A stretch of 64,000 nucleotides of DNA from Glaciecola sp965658765 (GCA_965658765.1 CBFHTO010000006.1:17507-81506), one strand, 5' to 3'. Positions 27,624 through 36,702 are shown, numbered from the stretch's first letter. Notes: a model not told the origin generated them from the sequence alone. Numbers and translations are program-made.

Positions 27624-27652
27624 AAAAACCCCGCTACCGCGGGGTTTTTTTT
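27624..27652 (+). terminator. Rho-independent terminator after rpmA
   Basis: AAAAACCCCGC and GCGGGGTTTTT form the stem around a TACC loop, with eight T's. This is a strong terminator that separates rplU-rpmA from obgE. Confidence 0.9.
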
Positions 27653-27738
27653 GCTTGCTAGCAAGGCTAGGGCGTAAAGCATAAGCTTGCTGACTATGTC
27701 AAAATGTCTTGCGAGAATAGAAGCAAGGCGTATCGACA

Positions 27739-27782
27739 ACACTGCTATCACTATTCGATTATCAGAATAGTGATAGCAGTGT
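27739..27782. repeat. 18-bp perfect inverted repeat before obgE
   Basis: The arms ACACTGCTATCACTATTC (27739-27756) and its exact complement (27765-27782) flank the 8-base loop GATTATCA. There is no T run on either side, so this is not a simple terminator. It lies 160 bases upstream of obgE, after the rpmA terminator. See the findings. Confidence 0.7.
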
Positions 27783-27788
27783 CCTGTA

Positions 27789-27810
27789 TCAACGTTTACA
27801 TGAACGTTGA
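27789..27810. repeat. Second hairpin (TCAACGTT inverted repeat) before obgE
   Basis: TCAACGTT and AACGTTGA flank the 6-base loop TACATG, 6 bases after the larger inverted repeat. The two form a pair of stem-loops in the obgE upstream region. The rest of the gap (27811-27942) is unremarkable. Confidence 0.55.
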
Positions 27811-27942
27811 CAGTCGCTCAGAACTTAAACACAATGAACAATACTCAGATGTAACTGGGTTGGCTTGCCATTTTGGTATTGAGCGTATCCTAATAAAACG
27901 TAACACAAGTCAGATGAATATCTGAAACAGGTCAATTTTAAA

Positions 27943-29106
27943 ATGAAATTTGTTGATGAAGCTGAAATTCGAGTGGAAGCCGGCGACGGTGGAAACGGGG
28001 TAGTTGGATTCCGGCGTGAAAAGTACATACCTAAAGGCGGTCCTGACGGTGGTGATGGTGGCGATGGTGGCAGCGTATATTTAGAAGCTGATGAAAACCT
28101 CAATACCTTAATAGATTACCGCTTTGAACGTTTCCATCGAGCTCAAAGGGGCCAGAATGGGCAAGGTAGCAATTGTACTGGTCGTAAAGGCGAAGATTTG
28201 ATTTTAAAAGTGCCTGTAGGTACCCGTGCGACAGACAAAGAGACCGCAGAGACCTTGGGTGATTTAACCAAACATGGTCAGCGTTTGAAAGTTGCGCAAG
28301 GAGGATTTCATGGTTTGGGTAACGCTCGTTTTAAAAGCAGTACTAATCGCGCACCAAGACAAAAGTCCAACGGAACCCCCGGCGAAATAAGAAACTTAAG
28401 CCTCGAGCTTATGTTACTTGCCGATGTAGGCTTACTCGGTATGCCAAATGCGGGGAAATCGACGTTTATACGCAGCGTATCGGCAGCTAAACCAAAAGTC
28501 GCCGACTATCCCTTCACAACCTTAGTGCCAAATTTAGGTGTTGTGAGACTCGACTCTCAAGCGAGTTTCGTGATTGCGGATATCCCAGGATTAATTGAAG
28601 GCGCATCAGATGGTGCCGGACTTGGTATTCAATTCTTAAAGCACCTAGAACGTTGCAGAATACTTATGCACTTAGTTGACATACTGCCTGCGGATCAAAG
28701 TGACCCAGTAGAAAACGCGCTCTCAATCATCCATGAACTTGAACAATACAGCCCAAAATTAGCTTCAAAGCCACGCTGGTTGGTGTTTAATAAAACAGAT
28801 TTAATGCTCGAAGAAGAAGCAGACGAGCTTTGCCAATCGATTGCGGATCAAATGGGTTGGGAAGAAGACTACTATCAGATTTCTGCTTTTAACAAGCATG
28901 GAACGATGGAAATATGTCAGGATATTATGGACTTTTTAGACGCCTTACCGCCTGAAGAAGAGCGCGAAAATGAGGAGCCCGAACAAGGTTTTATCTGGGA
29001 TACTCATCACAATAGTCAAGTCCCTGAAGATGACGACGAATCAGATGATGACTGGGATGAAGACGATGACCATCCAAACGTAGTGTATGTAAGAGACGAC
29101 AAATAA
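27943..29106 (+). CDS. obgE: Obg/CgtA GTPase
   Basis: The 387-residue protein has the Gly-rich N-terminal OBG fold (residues 1-158, GGPDGGDGGDGG), a Ras-like G domain (GMPNAGKST, the FTTLVPNLG switch, DIPG, NKTD), and a long acidic C-terminal tail (DDDESDDDWDEDDD). It binds the 50S subunit and ppGpp and acts in ribosome assembly and growth control. It comes after rpmA, as in most gammaproteobacteria. FolA follows 27 bases later. Confidence 0.96.
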   Translation: MKFVDEAEIRVEAGDGGNGVVGFRREKYIPKGGPDGGDGGDGGSVYLEADENLNTLIDYRFERFHRAQRGQNGQGSNCTGRKGEDLILKVPVGTRATDKETAETLGDLTKHGQRLKVAQGGFHGLGNARFKSSTNRAPRQKSNGTPGEIRNLSLELMLLADVGLLGMPNAGKSTFIRSVSAAKPKVADYPFTTLVPNLGVVRLDSQASFVIADIPGLIEGASDGAGLGIQFLKHLERCRILMHLVDILPADQSDPVENALSIIHELEQYSPKLASKPRWLVFNKTDLMLEEEADELCQSIADQMGWEEDYYQISAFNKHGTMEICQDIMDFLDALPPEEERENEEPEQGFIWDTHHNSQVPEDDDESDDDWDEDDDHPNVVYVRDDK

Positions 29107-29133
29107 TAAATGCTCTGAAGTAGGCAAAACTAT

Positions 29134-29625
29134 ATGAAAATAAGCATGATAGCGGCAATGGCGAATGAACGTGTTATTGGTCAAGACAATACGATGCCTT
29201 GGCATTTGCCGGCCGATCTCAAACATTTCAAGCATACAACAATGGGTCATCCTGTCATTATGGGCCGCAAAACCTACGAATCAATTGGGAAAGCCCTACC
29301 TGGCAGAAAAAACATCGTCATATCTAAAAACCAAGAATACGCACTCAACGATGCGATTGTTGTAGGTTCAACAGAAGCAGCATTAAAAGTTGCTTCAATT
29401 GAATCCACTGAGGTCATGATCATTGGTGGAGGCGCTATTTATGAAGCGTTTTTACCGCTTGCAGAACAGCTTTTTCTGACTTTCATTCACGCAGATATTG
29501 AGGGTGACACTCGCTTCCCTGATTATGAGGCTGTTGCAATATGGGAAGAAATAGCGCGAGAAAGGCATTCTGCCGATGACAAGAACCCTTACGATTATTC
29601 GTTTGTTAACTATCGCCGCAAATAG
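29134..29625 (+). CDS. folA: Dihydrofolate reductase
   Basis: The 163-residue enzyme reduces dihydrofolate to tetrahydrofolate with NADPH. Motifs: MIAAMANERVIGQDNTMPWHLPADLKHFK with the catalytic Asp at residue 28 region, VIMGRKTYESIG, and the IIGGGAIYEAFL nucleotide-binding turn. The 3' end overlaps the convergent membrane protein gene by 20 bases. Confidence 0.95.
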   Translation: MKISMIAAMANERVIGQDNTMPWHLPADLKHFKHTTMGHPVIMGRKTYESIGKALPGRKNIVISKNQEYALNDAIVVGSTEAALKVASIESTEVMIIGGGAIYEAFLPLAEQLFLTFIHADIEGDTRFPDYEAVAIWEEIARERHSADDKNPYDYSFVNYRRK

Positions 29626-30139
29626 CATTTTTTCCAGCTTTCGCTAAGCTAATGCTGTAGCTGTACCCATATATCAGACTGAATAAAATGGATGGCGCAA
29701 CCGTTAACCATAAGTTTGGCGTCGCAAATATTAAATTGACTGTAATAACTAGCACTGACTGAACAAAAAGCGCAGGCAAGGGCGAAAGCAAGGCTCCTGG
29801 AATTGCGCTTCCTGAATACTTTTTTCTGGATAAACGAATGCTATCCATAAATGTTTGTCGACTTGAGCATTGGTCGTCAGAGAGGCCTTCATGCGATATT
29901 CTTGGCATTATGAAGGCTAAGCAGAATTCTTTGTGAGCATACTTTTTAAAGCTGAGCTCTAATAAAGCTGTAAAAATAAGCGTAGCTAATCCGCTATATG
30001 TGCCTTGGACAAATGCAGCTTTTAAAATGATGGAAGTTTCATTCGTTACAAGACTGTTAGCATAGTATGCCCAAGCAAAATAGAACAAGAAGGCAATTGC
30101 ACCCGATAGAATTAAACGAACAAGCGTGCTTCCCTTCAT
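29606..30139 (-). CDS. Unknown four-helix membrane protein
   Basis: I do not recognise this 177-residue protein. It has four hydrophobic segments (about residues 8-26, 40-62, 115-135 and 142-164). Between the second and third is a polar loop with two Cys (HEGLSDDQCSSRQ) that may face the cytoplasm or periplasm. The helix pairs, each preceded by a short charged stretch, look like a duplicated two-helix unit. AGAGG lies before the ATG. It lies downstream of rpoS on the same strand, 22 bases after the rpoS stop, so it may be transcribed with rpoS; its 3' end overlaps folA tail to tail. Confidence 0.6.
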   Translation of the reverse strand: MKGSTLVRLILSGAIAFLFYFAWAYYANSLVTNETSIILKAAFVQGTYSGLATLIFTALLELSFKKYAHKEFCLAFIMPRISHEGLSDDQCSSRQTFMDSIRLSRKKYSGSAIPGALLSPLPALFVQSVLVITVNLIFATPNLWLTVAPSILFSLIYGYSYSISLAKAGKNAICGDS

Positions 30140-30161
30140 ATAGCCTCTACTTAGTCAGATC

Positions 30162-31148
30162 TTATTTTTTAGCAAATACAGATTCTAAACTTAGACCTTG
30201 ATTCCTCAGGATATCTTTCAGACGTTTGAGCGCTTCTACTTGAATTTGTCGAACGCGCTCTCGGGTGAGACCTATTTCTACGCCAACGTCTTCAAGGGTT
30301 GCCGGTTCATAGCCCATTAAACCAAAACGTCTTGCCAATACTTCACGTTGTTTTGGATTTAAGAGCTCTAGCCATTCGATTATGTCAGACTTCATCGTCT
30401 GATTTTCAAACTGAGCGTCAGGTGAAGCGTCGTTGTCATCAGCAAGCATGTCTAGCATTGCCTTAGCACTGTCTCCTGCAACAGGTGAATCCACAGAGCT
30501 AATTCTTTCGTTAAGTTTAAGCATTTTTTGGACGCTTGCGACAGGTTCACCAGTCTCTTTTGCTATTTCTTCAGGTGTAGGGTCATGATCCAACTCCTGC
30601 GATAGTTTTCGAGCAGTGCGAAGATATAAGCTAAGTTCTTTTACAATATGAATCGGCAGTCGAATGGTTCGTGTTTGATTCATTAATGCGCGTTCAATCG
30701 TTTGTCGAATCCACCAAGTCGCATAAGTGGAGAAGCGAAAGCCTCTTTCGGGATCAAATTTTTCTACTGCTCTAATTAAACCAAGGTTACCTTCTTCTAT
30801 AAGGTCAAGCAGAGCTAGCCCTCTATTGTTGTAGCGTCTGGCAATTTTAACAACTAAGCGAAGGTTGCTTACAATCATTCTTTCGCGTGAGGCCGCACAG
30901 CCTTTTAGTGCTGCTCTAGCAAAACTGACTTCTTCTTGTGCAGTTAAAAGTGGAGAGAATCCTATTTCATTGAGATAGATTTGGGTAGCGTCCAGTTGTT
31001 TTGGCACTGGTACATCTTTCGTTGCAGCCGCAAATTCGTCCTCTTCAAGTAATTCGGATTCGCTTGGTTCTACTTCGTCTATTTCGAAAGCGCCGAGTTC
31101 TTGATTCGGTGCGCTGCTATCATCGTTGTTTGAGCTTTGACTGACCAT
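30162..31148 (-). CDS. rpoS: RNA polymerase sigma factor RpoS (sigma-38)
   Basis: The 328-residue sigma factor has region 1.2/2 (DATQIYLNEIGFSPLLTAQEEV), region 2.4 (YATWWIRQTIERALMNQ), region 3, and region 4.2 (TLEDVGVEIGLTRERVRQIQVEALKRLK). It directs stationary-phase and general stress transcription. It lies 51 bases behind nlpD, as in E. coli, where the main rpoS promoter is inside nlpD. A long acidic N-terminus precedes region 1.2. Confidence 0.97.
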   Translation of the reverse strand: MVSQSSNNDDSSAPNQELGAFEIDEVEPSESELLEEDEFAAATKDVPVPKQLDATQIYLNEIGFSPLLTAQEEVSFARAALKGCAASRERMIVSNLRLVVKIARRYNNRGLALLDLIEEGNLGLIRAVEKFDPERGFRFSTYATWWIRQTIERALMNQTRTIRLPIHIVKELSLYLRTARKLSQELDHDPTPEEIAKETGEPVASVQKMLKLNERISSVDSPVAGDSAKAMLDMLADDNDASPDAQFENQTMKSDIIEWLELLNPKQREVLARRFGLMGYEPATLEDVGVEIGLTRERVRQIQVEALKRLKDILRNQGLSLESVFAKK

Positions 31149-31199
31149 TTTTAATATCCTATTACCTGGAGTTTGCCAAACTGCTCGAAAAAAGTTGAC

Positions 31200-32066
31200 T
31201 TATTGAGGAGGCAAATATTTGAGGGGGTCAATCGAGCGACCGCGCTTCCTAATTTCAAAATGCAACATGACAAAGCTCGCTCCTGAGTCTCCCATTGTTG
31301 CAATCTTTTGCCCTTTTGTAACATATGCACGTTCACCAACTAAAATCTTGTCGTTGTGGGCATAGGCGCTTAAGTACTGATCGTTATGTTTAATAATGAT
31401 CAGGTTGCCATAACCTTTCAATGCATTTCCAGCATATACAACTTTACCGCTTGCTGCCGCAGTGATCGGTGATCCTCTACGACCTCTTATGTCTAATCCA
31501 CGTCGGCTGCCGTCGCTACCAACTTTTGCAATAGTATGTGAACCTAGTGCAGGCCATTCCCAAGATAAATCGTTATTAGAATTTTTCGATGATTTTTTGT
31601 GATCTTGTTGATTTTTTCGATGTAGCCTTTCCTTATCCCCACCATACGCAGGGATATTCTTGCGGTCAAGTGTTTTTGGGTTTGATTCTTTGTTATTTTG
31701 TGCTAGCGCAAGGTTTTTAGAGTTTTTTGAGCTATTTGAAACATTATTTTTTATGTCACTCAAACGTAATGTCTGACCTACGTTAATGGTATACGGGGGA
31801 CGAATGTTATTCAGTCTTGCTAGATCGCGGTAATCATTACCACTGTAAAATGCCACTGCAAACAAAGTGTCGCCTGGCTGGACAGTATATTGTTCTCCAC
31901 TAATTTCGGTTAAGTTTTGAGGGCTGGCAGTTTTTGTCGACAGTGATAAAACAGGCGCTGGTTCGATGCGTCCACTGCAGGCAGAAAGAAAAAGTGCAAT
32001 AAATACTAAGCATAGTTTTAGAGCGGCAAAACACTTGCTTGGGGGAAAGGGTTCTTTAAGTCTCAT
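31200..32066 (-). CDS. nlpD: NlpD lipoprotein, murein hydrolase activator
   Basis: The 288-residue protein has a lipoprotein signal (FLSAC lipobox, about Cys30), a LysM domain (YTVQPGDTLFAVAFYSGNDYRDLARLNNI), a Lys/Ser/Asn-rich linker and a C-terminal M23 domain. The first zinc-ligand motif reads RGLDIRG instead of HxGxDI, so it is a catalytically dead LytM domain. In E. coli NlpD activates the amidase AmiC at the division site. It is upstream of rpoS and downstream of yqaA-like and pcm. Confidence 0.94.
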   Translation of the reverse strand: MRLKEPFPPSKCFAALKLCLVFIALFLSACSGRIEPAPVLSLSTKTASPQNLTEISGEQYTVQPGDTLFAVAFYSGNDYRDLARLNNIRPPYTINVGQTLRLSDIKNNVSNSSKNSKNLALAQNNKESNPKTLDRKNIPAYGGDKERLHRKNQQDHKKSSKNSNNDLSWEWPALGSHTIAKVGSDGSRRGLDIRGRRGSPITAAASGKVVYAGNALKGYGNLIIIKHNDQYLSAYAHNDKILVGERAYVTKGQKIATMGDSGASFVMLHFEIRKRGRSIDPLKYLPPQ

Positions 32067-32115
32067 GCTAATCCAAACACGTTACTAGTACTAAAGTCGC
32101 CACTTCAACTCCAAC

Positions 32116-32694
32116 TCATCGCGTTGAAAAATATCCAATGACTGCAAGTACAACTACGGCCCATCCCAAGAATTCAATGTATTTTTTTAATTTAGCTTCC
32201 ATTGGCGGGCCACCATACTTCATGAAAGCTGCAACTAAGAAAAAACGCATTCCTCTGCCCACCGCCGACGCGAGCACAAATGGGAAAAAAGCCATCGCCA
32301 AAGCCCCTGCACTGATTGTAAATATTTTATATGGTATGGGCGAAAAGCCGGCAATAAAGACTACCCAAACACCATATTCAGAAAACCATGCTTCCGCTAA
32401 GCTGAGTTTTTCAGCGTATCCCCATTGCTCGATAAGAGGAGCAAGAAGCGATTCGAAAGCAAAGTAGCCAAGAAAATAGCCAAATATGCCTCCGACCACC
32501 GATGCAATTGTTGTTATCCATGCGAATCGCCAAGCCTTATCGGTTTGACTCAGAACCATCGGAGCAAGCATGACATCAGGAGGAATAGGAAAAAATGTGC
32601 TTTCTGCGCAACTCAATCCGGCTAGGTACTTTTCAGCATGTTTATGCCTTGCCCACGATAGGCAAGCGTCGTACATGGGAGTGAATATTTTCAA
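32116..32694 (-). CDS. yqaA: YqaA family (VTT/DedA-like) membrane protein
   Basis: The 192-residue inner-membrane protein has the SNARE-associated/VTT domain: the AESTFFPIPPDVMLAPM re-entrant segment, the GGIFGYFLGYFAFE helix, and FIAGFSPIPYKIFTISAGA. DedA-superfamily proteins are implicated in lipid scrambling and envelope homeostasis; YqaA itself is uncharacterised. The start overlaps the pcm stop by 4 bases, so they are co-translated. Confidence 0.85.
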   Translation of the reverse strand: MKIFTPMYDACLSWARHKHAEKYLAGLSCAESTFFPIPPDVMLAPMVLSQTDKAWRFAWITTIASVVGGIFGYFLGYFAFESLLAPLIEQWGYAEKLSLAEAWFSEYGVWVVFIAGFSPIPYKIFTISAGALAMAFFPFVLASAVGRGMRFFLVAAFMKYGGPPMEAKLKKYIEFLGWAVVVLAVIGYFSTR

Positions 32695-33326
32695 AGAAGC
32701 TCTCCTGCGACCAAGGGGACGAATTTTACGCTTTCAATATCACGATAGCTTAGGTCATCGTTATACTTATCTATACAAATCAGTTTTTGCTCTAATTTTC
32801 CGATGGGTATCACGACTCTACTTATTGGACTGAGTTGTTGAAGCAGTTCATTTGGCAAACTTTCTGCGGCGGCAGTTACAATTATTGCGTCAAATGGGCC
32901 TTTGCTAGACCAGCCTTGCCAGCCATCCCCATGCTTCATATTTATATTATGTAAATCTAATTGGTTTAGACGACGTTTTGCTTGAAACTGTAAGCTTTTG
33001 ATTCTCTCAACGCTAAACACATGACGAAATAAAGACGCTAAGATTGCTGTTTGATATCCTGAACCGGTACCGATTTCTAAGACTTTCCCATCAGCTCCTA
33101 CTTTGTCTAAGAGTAGTTCTGTCATGCGGGCAACCATATAAGGCTGAGAGATCGTTTGACCCTGACCAATAGGCAGAGCCGTATTTTCATAGGCCTTATG
33201 TTGTAGGGCTGGGGGGAGAAAAGCACTGCGAGGCACCGCCTTTATTGCCTCCAACACAGCTGGATTCTGAATACCTAATTGTTGAAGTTCTAGCGCTAAC
33301 TTTTGGCTTTTTCTATTTATGGACAT
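32691..33326 (-). CDS. pcm: Protein-L-isoaspartate O-methyltransferase
   Basis: The 211-residue enzyme methylates isoaspartyl residues to start their repair. The SAM-binding motif is VLEIGTGSGYQTAIL, preceded by the family motif GQGQTISQPYMVARM. It usually follows surE; here the upstream neighbour is truD with a 336-base non-coding gap. Confidence 0.95.
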   Translation of the reverse strand: MSINRKSQKLALELQQLGIQNPAVLEAIKAVPRSAFLPPALQHKAYENTALPIGQGQTISQPYMVARMTELLLDKVGADGKVLEIGTGSGYQTAILASLFRHVFSVERIKSLQFQAKRRLNQLDLHNINMKHGDGWQGWSSKGPFDAIIVTAAAESLPNELLQQLSPISRVVIPIGKLEQKLICIDKYNDDLSYRDIESVKFVPLVAGELL

Positions 33327-33662
33327 TTATGTTTTCTCAAGCCAAGGTCTCATAGTATCTAATGTTAAATGCACCTTTATATTAGTTGAAAGCGCACCTC
33401 TATCACAGTCTTAATTTTCACGTTGACCTAGACGGTTGCTGCAGCCTAAGTTAAATCAAAGTATGAGTTTACCATAGTAAAAACCGAGTCTTTAAAATTG
33501 ATAAGGTAATGTGACCATAGTCTCAAATTAATGGCTGACTCAAGATATAAAATGTTTATACGCAAGATTCATAAGCCGTCATTTCACATACAACTCGCTT
33601 GTCTTCGAGCTTGGTCATTAAAAATATAAACATAAGCTCTAATTTAGGATCTCTGACCCTAG
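33327..33662. other. Gap between pcm and truD where surE is expected
   Basis: The 336 bases contain no open frame longer than about 26 codons and no recognisable SurE motif (such as the N-terminal SNDDG) in any minus-strand frame I read. The gap probably holds the pcm promoter. See the findings. Confidence 0.6.
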
Positions 33663-34784
33663 TTAAACGTTTGTCAACTCACGAAGGACAGACGTAGCAA
33701 AACAGCCAGAGGGAAGACCAAAGCTTAGGTTAATCGTATTATCTACCGTAGAAAGAGTATAGCGCAAGTTTTGAGGGAGCAGCATAGCAGCGCGACGCTC
33801 CTGCCTTAAACCAAGCGATACAAGCATATCACAGCATGTTTTGTAATCTTCTGATGTAGCCTTCTCAAAATCTAATGCGCGAGAACGTGTTGGTAAGTCG
33901 CCAGCGCCCCACATTGGAGAGGTGATAAATAAATCTTTGTTTTCGACTCGTTGAATTATCTCTGCTTGCTTTCCATCTATGCTGTCATAAATAAAATAAC
34001 TGTTGCTGCCAGCAAGTGAGAGCGCATCGCCGTCCATAAGCGGTATATTGGCATCTAAAGACAAACGTCGATGCACAAATTCGTTAAATAGCCAACTTCG
34101 CAGCGCAGATATTGCCATAGAACGCTTATTGCGATTCTTGATGGTTTCTCCGTTGAGCATGCGCTCCGCTAAAACTAAGTTTCCGCCTCTTTGGTCGACA
34201 TTTGTGTTAAGCGCCGCCAAATTATCTATATTCGCCTCATCTATCTTATTTTGATGAGGTGACATGCTTCTAATTTCACCAAACCTTTGCGGACCGAAGT
34301 AATTTGGCACTCCATACTCCGCAATCAAGGCCATTCTTTTTGCAATATCTGGCTCAGACAAGACGCTACACTCTCTTAGCGTGATCTCAAAAGTATTCTG
34401 TTTTATGGCGCCAACTCTTAACTTACGATCATTTCGCGTTTCTTTGACAATGATAACTCCCTCACAATTCAAGCCTTGCCAATCCACTTTAGTTTTTAAG
34501 CCAACTTGAACGCTAAACCATTGTCGAGTAACAGCGAATTTATCTTTTCGACCTGCATAGCTTACGCAGCGAAGTGGCACTTTTGCATAGGCAGCCAGTT
34601 GCTCGGCCAAATAAGCGGTGTTTAGCCCAGTTTTCTCGATGTATAGCATTATGTGCTCGCCTTCGCCAGAAGGTTCAAAGCTAAGCTCCTCATGCACCTT
34701 GAAGTCCGACATTTTGGCTTTTAGTTTCGATTCAAAAAGTGCACTACCGTTTAGTCTTAACCAGTCGTTGACTTTAAGTTGCAT
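33663..34784 (-). CDS. truD: tRNA pseudouridine(13) synthase
   Basis: The 373-residue enzyme makes pseudouridine at position 13 of tRNA-Glu. The TruD motif SYAGRKDKFAVTRQWFSVQ holds the catalytic Asp; NYFGPQRFG and the TRSRALDF region follow. Its start overlaps the 3' end of ispF by 11 bases, so translation is coupled. Confidence 0.95.
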   Translation of the reverse strand: MQLKVNDWLRLNGSALFESKLKAKMSDFKVHEELSFEPSGEGEHIMLYIEKTGLNTAYLAEQLAAYAKVPLRCVSYAGRKDKFAVTRQWFSVQVGLKTKVDWQGLNCEGVIIVKETRNDRKLRVGAIKQNTFEITLRECSVLSEPDIAKRMALIAEYGVPNYFGPQRFGEIRSMSPHQNKIDEANIDNLAALNTNVDQRGGNLVLAERMLNGETIKNRNKRSMAISALRSWLFNEFVHRRLSLDANIPLMDGDALSLAGSNSYFIYDSIDGKQAEIIQRVENKDLFITSPMWGAGDLPTRSRALDFEKATSEDYKTCCDMLVSLGLRQERRAAMLLPQNLRYTLSTVDNTINLSFGLPSGCFATSVLRELTNV

Positions 34785-35268
34785 GAGAGTTGTTTTCCTT
34801 TTGAAGAAGCACTACCGCGTGTGCCTCTATCCCTTCTTTACGACCAACAAATCCCAACTTTTCGGTTGTTGTGGCTTTTACACTCACTTGGTCTATAGCG
34901 AGTTCAAGTGCATTTGCAATATTGCCGCGCATCGACTCTATATGCGGTGCAAGTTTTGGCTCCTGAGCTGCGATGGTGATATCAATATTACATAATCTAA
35001 AGTGCTGATTAAGAGCAAGTTCGTAGACTTTCTGCAAAAGTTGTAAGGAGTCTGCGTTTTGATAATGCGGGTCGGTATCAGGAAAATGTTTCCCGATGTC
35101 TCCTAACGCAAGTGCCCCAAGAATAGAATCGCATAAAGCATGTACTGCTACATCACCATCTGAATGCGCGACTAAGCCGTATTCATATGAGATTCTTTCA
35201 CCACACAGCGTTATAGGGCCGTGCCCGCCAAACTTGTGTACATCGTATCCATGTCCAATTCGAATCAC
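34774..35268 (-). CDS. ispF: 2-C-methyl-D-erythritol 2,4-cyclodiphosphate synthase
   Basis: The 164-residue MEP-pathway enzyme has the zinc ligands D8 and H10 in GHGYDVHKFG and H42-region in LVAHSDGDVAVHAL, and the CDP-binding stretch ATTTEKLGFVGRKEG. It works directly after IspE and is clustered with ispD, which lies 26 bases upstream. Confidence 0.96.
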   Translation of the reverse strand: MIRIGHGYDVHKFGGHGPITLCGERISYEYGLVAHSDGDVAVHALCDSILGALALGDIGKHFPDTDPHYQNADSLQLLQKVYELALNQHFRLCNIDITIAAQEPKLAPHIESMRGNIANALELAIDQVSVKATTTEKLGFVGRKEGIEAHAVVLLQKENNSHAT

Positions 35269-35294
35269 AGTTTATCTCGTCTTGATTTATTAAA

Positions 35295-36023
35295 TTATTG
35301 ACTTAAATAAAATTCAGCCAGTGATAAATCGCTCGGAAGCGTTATTTTGAGGTTTTTATTGCTACTAGGTAAAAGTAAAACATTTGTGCCTACCCGCTCC
35401 ATAGCCGAAGCTTCGTCTGTTATTTGTACATTTTCCTCTTTGCTTGTTTCAATGGCCGACTTTAAGGCTAAACCTTGAAAGATTTGTGGTGTTTGTGCGC
35501 ACCATAAATAATCTCTGTCTAGCGTTGTATCGACTTCATTTGCCTCGGAGTGACTCTTGAGCTTCTGTCGCTTCACCGTGTCAACAACCTTATGGGCAAA
35601 AATTCCACCAAAGTTAGTGCTGCTATCGTGCGTTGCTCGGTACTGTTCAAGTGTGTCTAGGGCTTTGTCAACATCCTTGCCATCAACGCAAGGCCGTGCT
35701 GCATCATGCACAAGTACCCAGGTGCTCAAAGCTTTTGATGATAGACAGTTTAATCCGGCAAGCACAGAATCTACTCTTTCTTTTCCGCCTACTGCTGTCA
35801 CTACTTTTGAATGTTGAGAAACCGCAAGAGTGTTAAAAACAGAGTCATTCGGATGAAGCGCAACAATCACTTTTGAAATAGAAGGGTGGTGAATAAACAC
35901 CTCAATAGTATGCTCAATGACAGTCTGCGAGTTTAGTTTTAAGTATTGCTTCGGCGTGTCGCTGTTCATTCGAGAACCGATGCCTGCAGCAGGAATGATG
36001 ACCGGGTATGTCCTTTCTTTCAC
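35295..36023 (-). CDS. ispD: 2-C-methyl-D-erythritol 4-phosphate cytidylyltransferase
   Basis: The 242-residue MEP-pathway enzyme has the nucleotidyltransferase motif PAAGIGSRMNSDTPKQYLKL and VLVHDAARPCV. It transfers CMP from CTP to MEP. It lies between ftsB and ispF, as in E. coli. Confidence 0.95.
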   Translation of the reverse strand: MKERTYPVIIPAAGIGSRMNSDTPKQYLKLNSQTVIEHTIEVFIHHPSISKVIVALHPNDSVFNTLAVSQHSKVVTAVGGKERVDSVLAGLNCLSSKALSTWVLVHDAARPCVDGKDVDKALDTLEQYRATHDSSTNFGGIFAHKVVDTVKRQKLKSHSEANEVDTTLDRDYLWCAQTPQIFQGLALKSAIETSKEENVQITDEASAMERVGTNVLLLPSSNKNLKITLPSDLSLAEFYLSQ

Positions 36024-36091
36024 ATTACTCTCAATTGTTTATGATTACGACGCGGTCTTATTATAATTTGATTTGAATGTTAATTATAAAC

Positions 36092-36376
36092 CTATTGGTC
36101 TTTAGGGAGGATTCGATAGAAGGTTTCACCTTCTTTAATTAGTCCAAGCTCGTTACGAGCGCGCTCCTCCATTGACTCGATCCCAAGTTGTAAATCGTTT
36201 ATATCCGCTAGCAATAATTGGTTGCGTTGCCGAAGATTTTTATTTTGTTTTTCGAGCGTTTCAATCTGAGTTTTCATTTCTTTGTATTCACTTACACTGT
36301 TCTTGCCCATCCATAAACGGAATTGCAGACCTGCAAGTAAGATAATTAACAAAAGAAGAATCCATTTGTTTTTCAT
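36092..36376 (-). CDS. ftsB: Cell division protein FtsB
   Basis: The 94-residue bitopic protein has one membrane helix (about residues 4-20) and a periplasmic coiled coil (about 28-70: YKEMKTQIETLEKQNKNLRQRN), then ELGLIKEGETFYRIL, where the conserved GE-TF-R-L motif binds FtsL and FtsQ. The FtsQLB complex triggers septal peptidoglycan synthesis. Confidence 0.93.
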   Translation of the reverse strand: MKNKWILLLLIILLAGLQFRLWMGKNSVSEYKEMKTQIETLEKQNKNLRQRNQLLLADINDLQLGIESMEERARNELGLIKEGETFYRILPKDQ

Positions 36377-36702
36377 GCAATAGTTACCTTCTTGTTAAGC
36401 GATTAAAAGAATTAAGCACGCAAACTTCACTTTAAACATATTTTGCTGCGAAAATATCAACGAGAACTAAAGATTGAACTTTAATAGATAATATCGCACA
36501 AAGCCCTTCATGTGAATTGTCGCTATAATTTTGACTCAATGCTCAATGCATGCAAGTTTCATTAACTTGACGATTTGGTCATTTCGGCGATTAATTAATT
36601 TAAGGCTTCACTAGCCATTCAATTTGTTAGGCTTTATTGTAGCGCCAAATTGTTCAATTCATTTTTAAAAAATTGTGTATGCCACAATGAAGAGGTTTAT
36701 AT
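36377..36702. other. Divergent promoter region ftsB / putA
   Basis: This 326-base AT-rich stretch should hold promoters of both genes. I see no strong palindrome, hairpin or open frame in it. Confidence 0.4.

Noticed and set aside
27739..27782. CRISPR or attachment site reading of the 18-base inverted repeat
   Set aside because: A single copy with no spacers, no direct repeats and no integrase nearby.
27704..27925. 73-codon plus-strand frame before obgE
   Set aside because: It runs through both inverted repeats, so its composition is set by the hairpins; no ribosome site and no protein-like pattern.
33556..33633. 26-codon minus-strand frame in the surE gap
   Set aside because: Too short, weak ribosome site, no SurE similarity.
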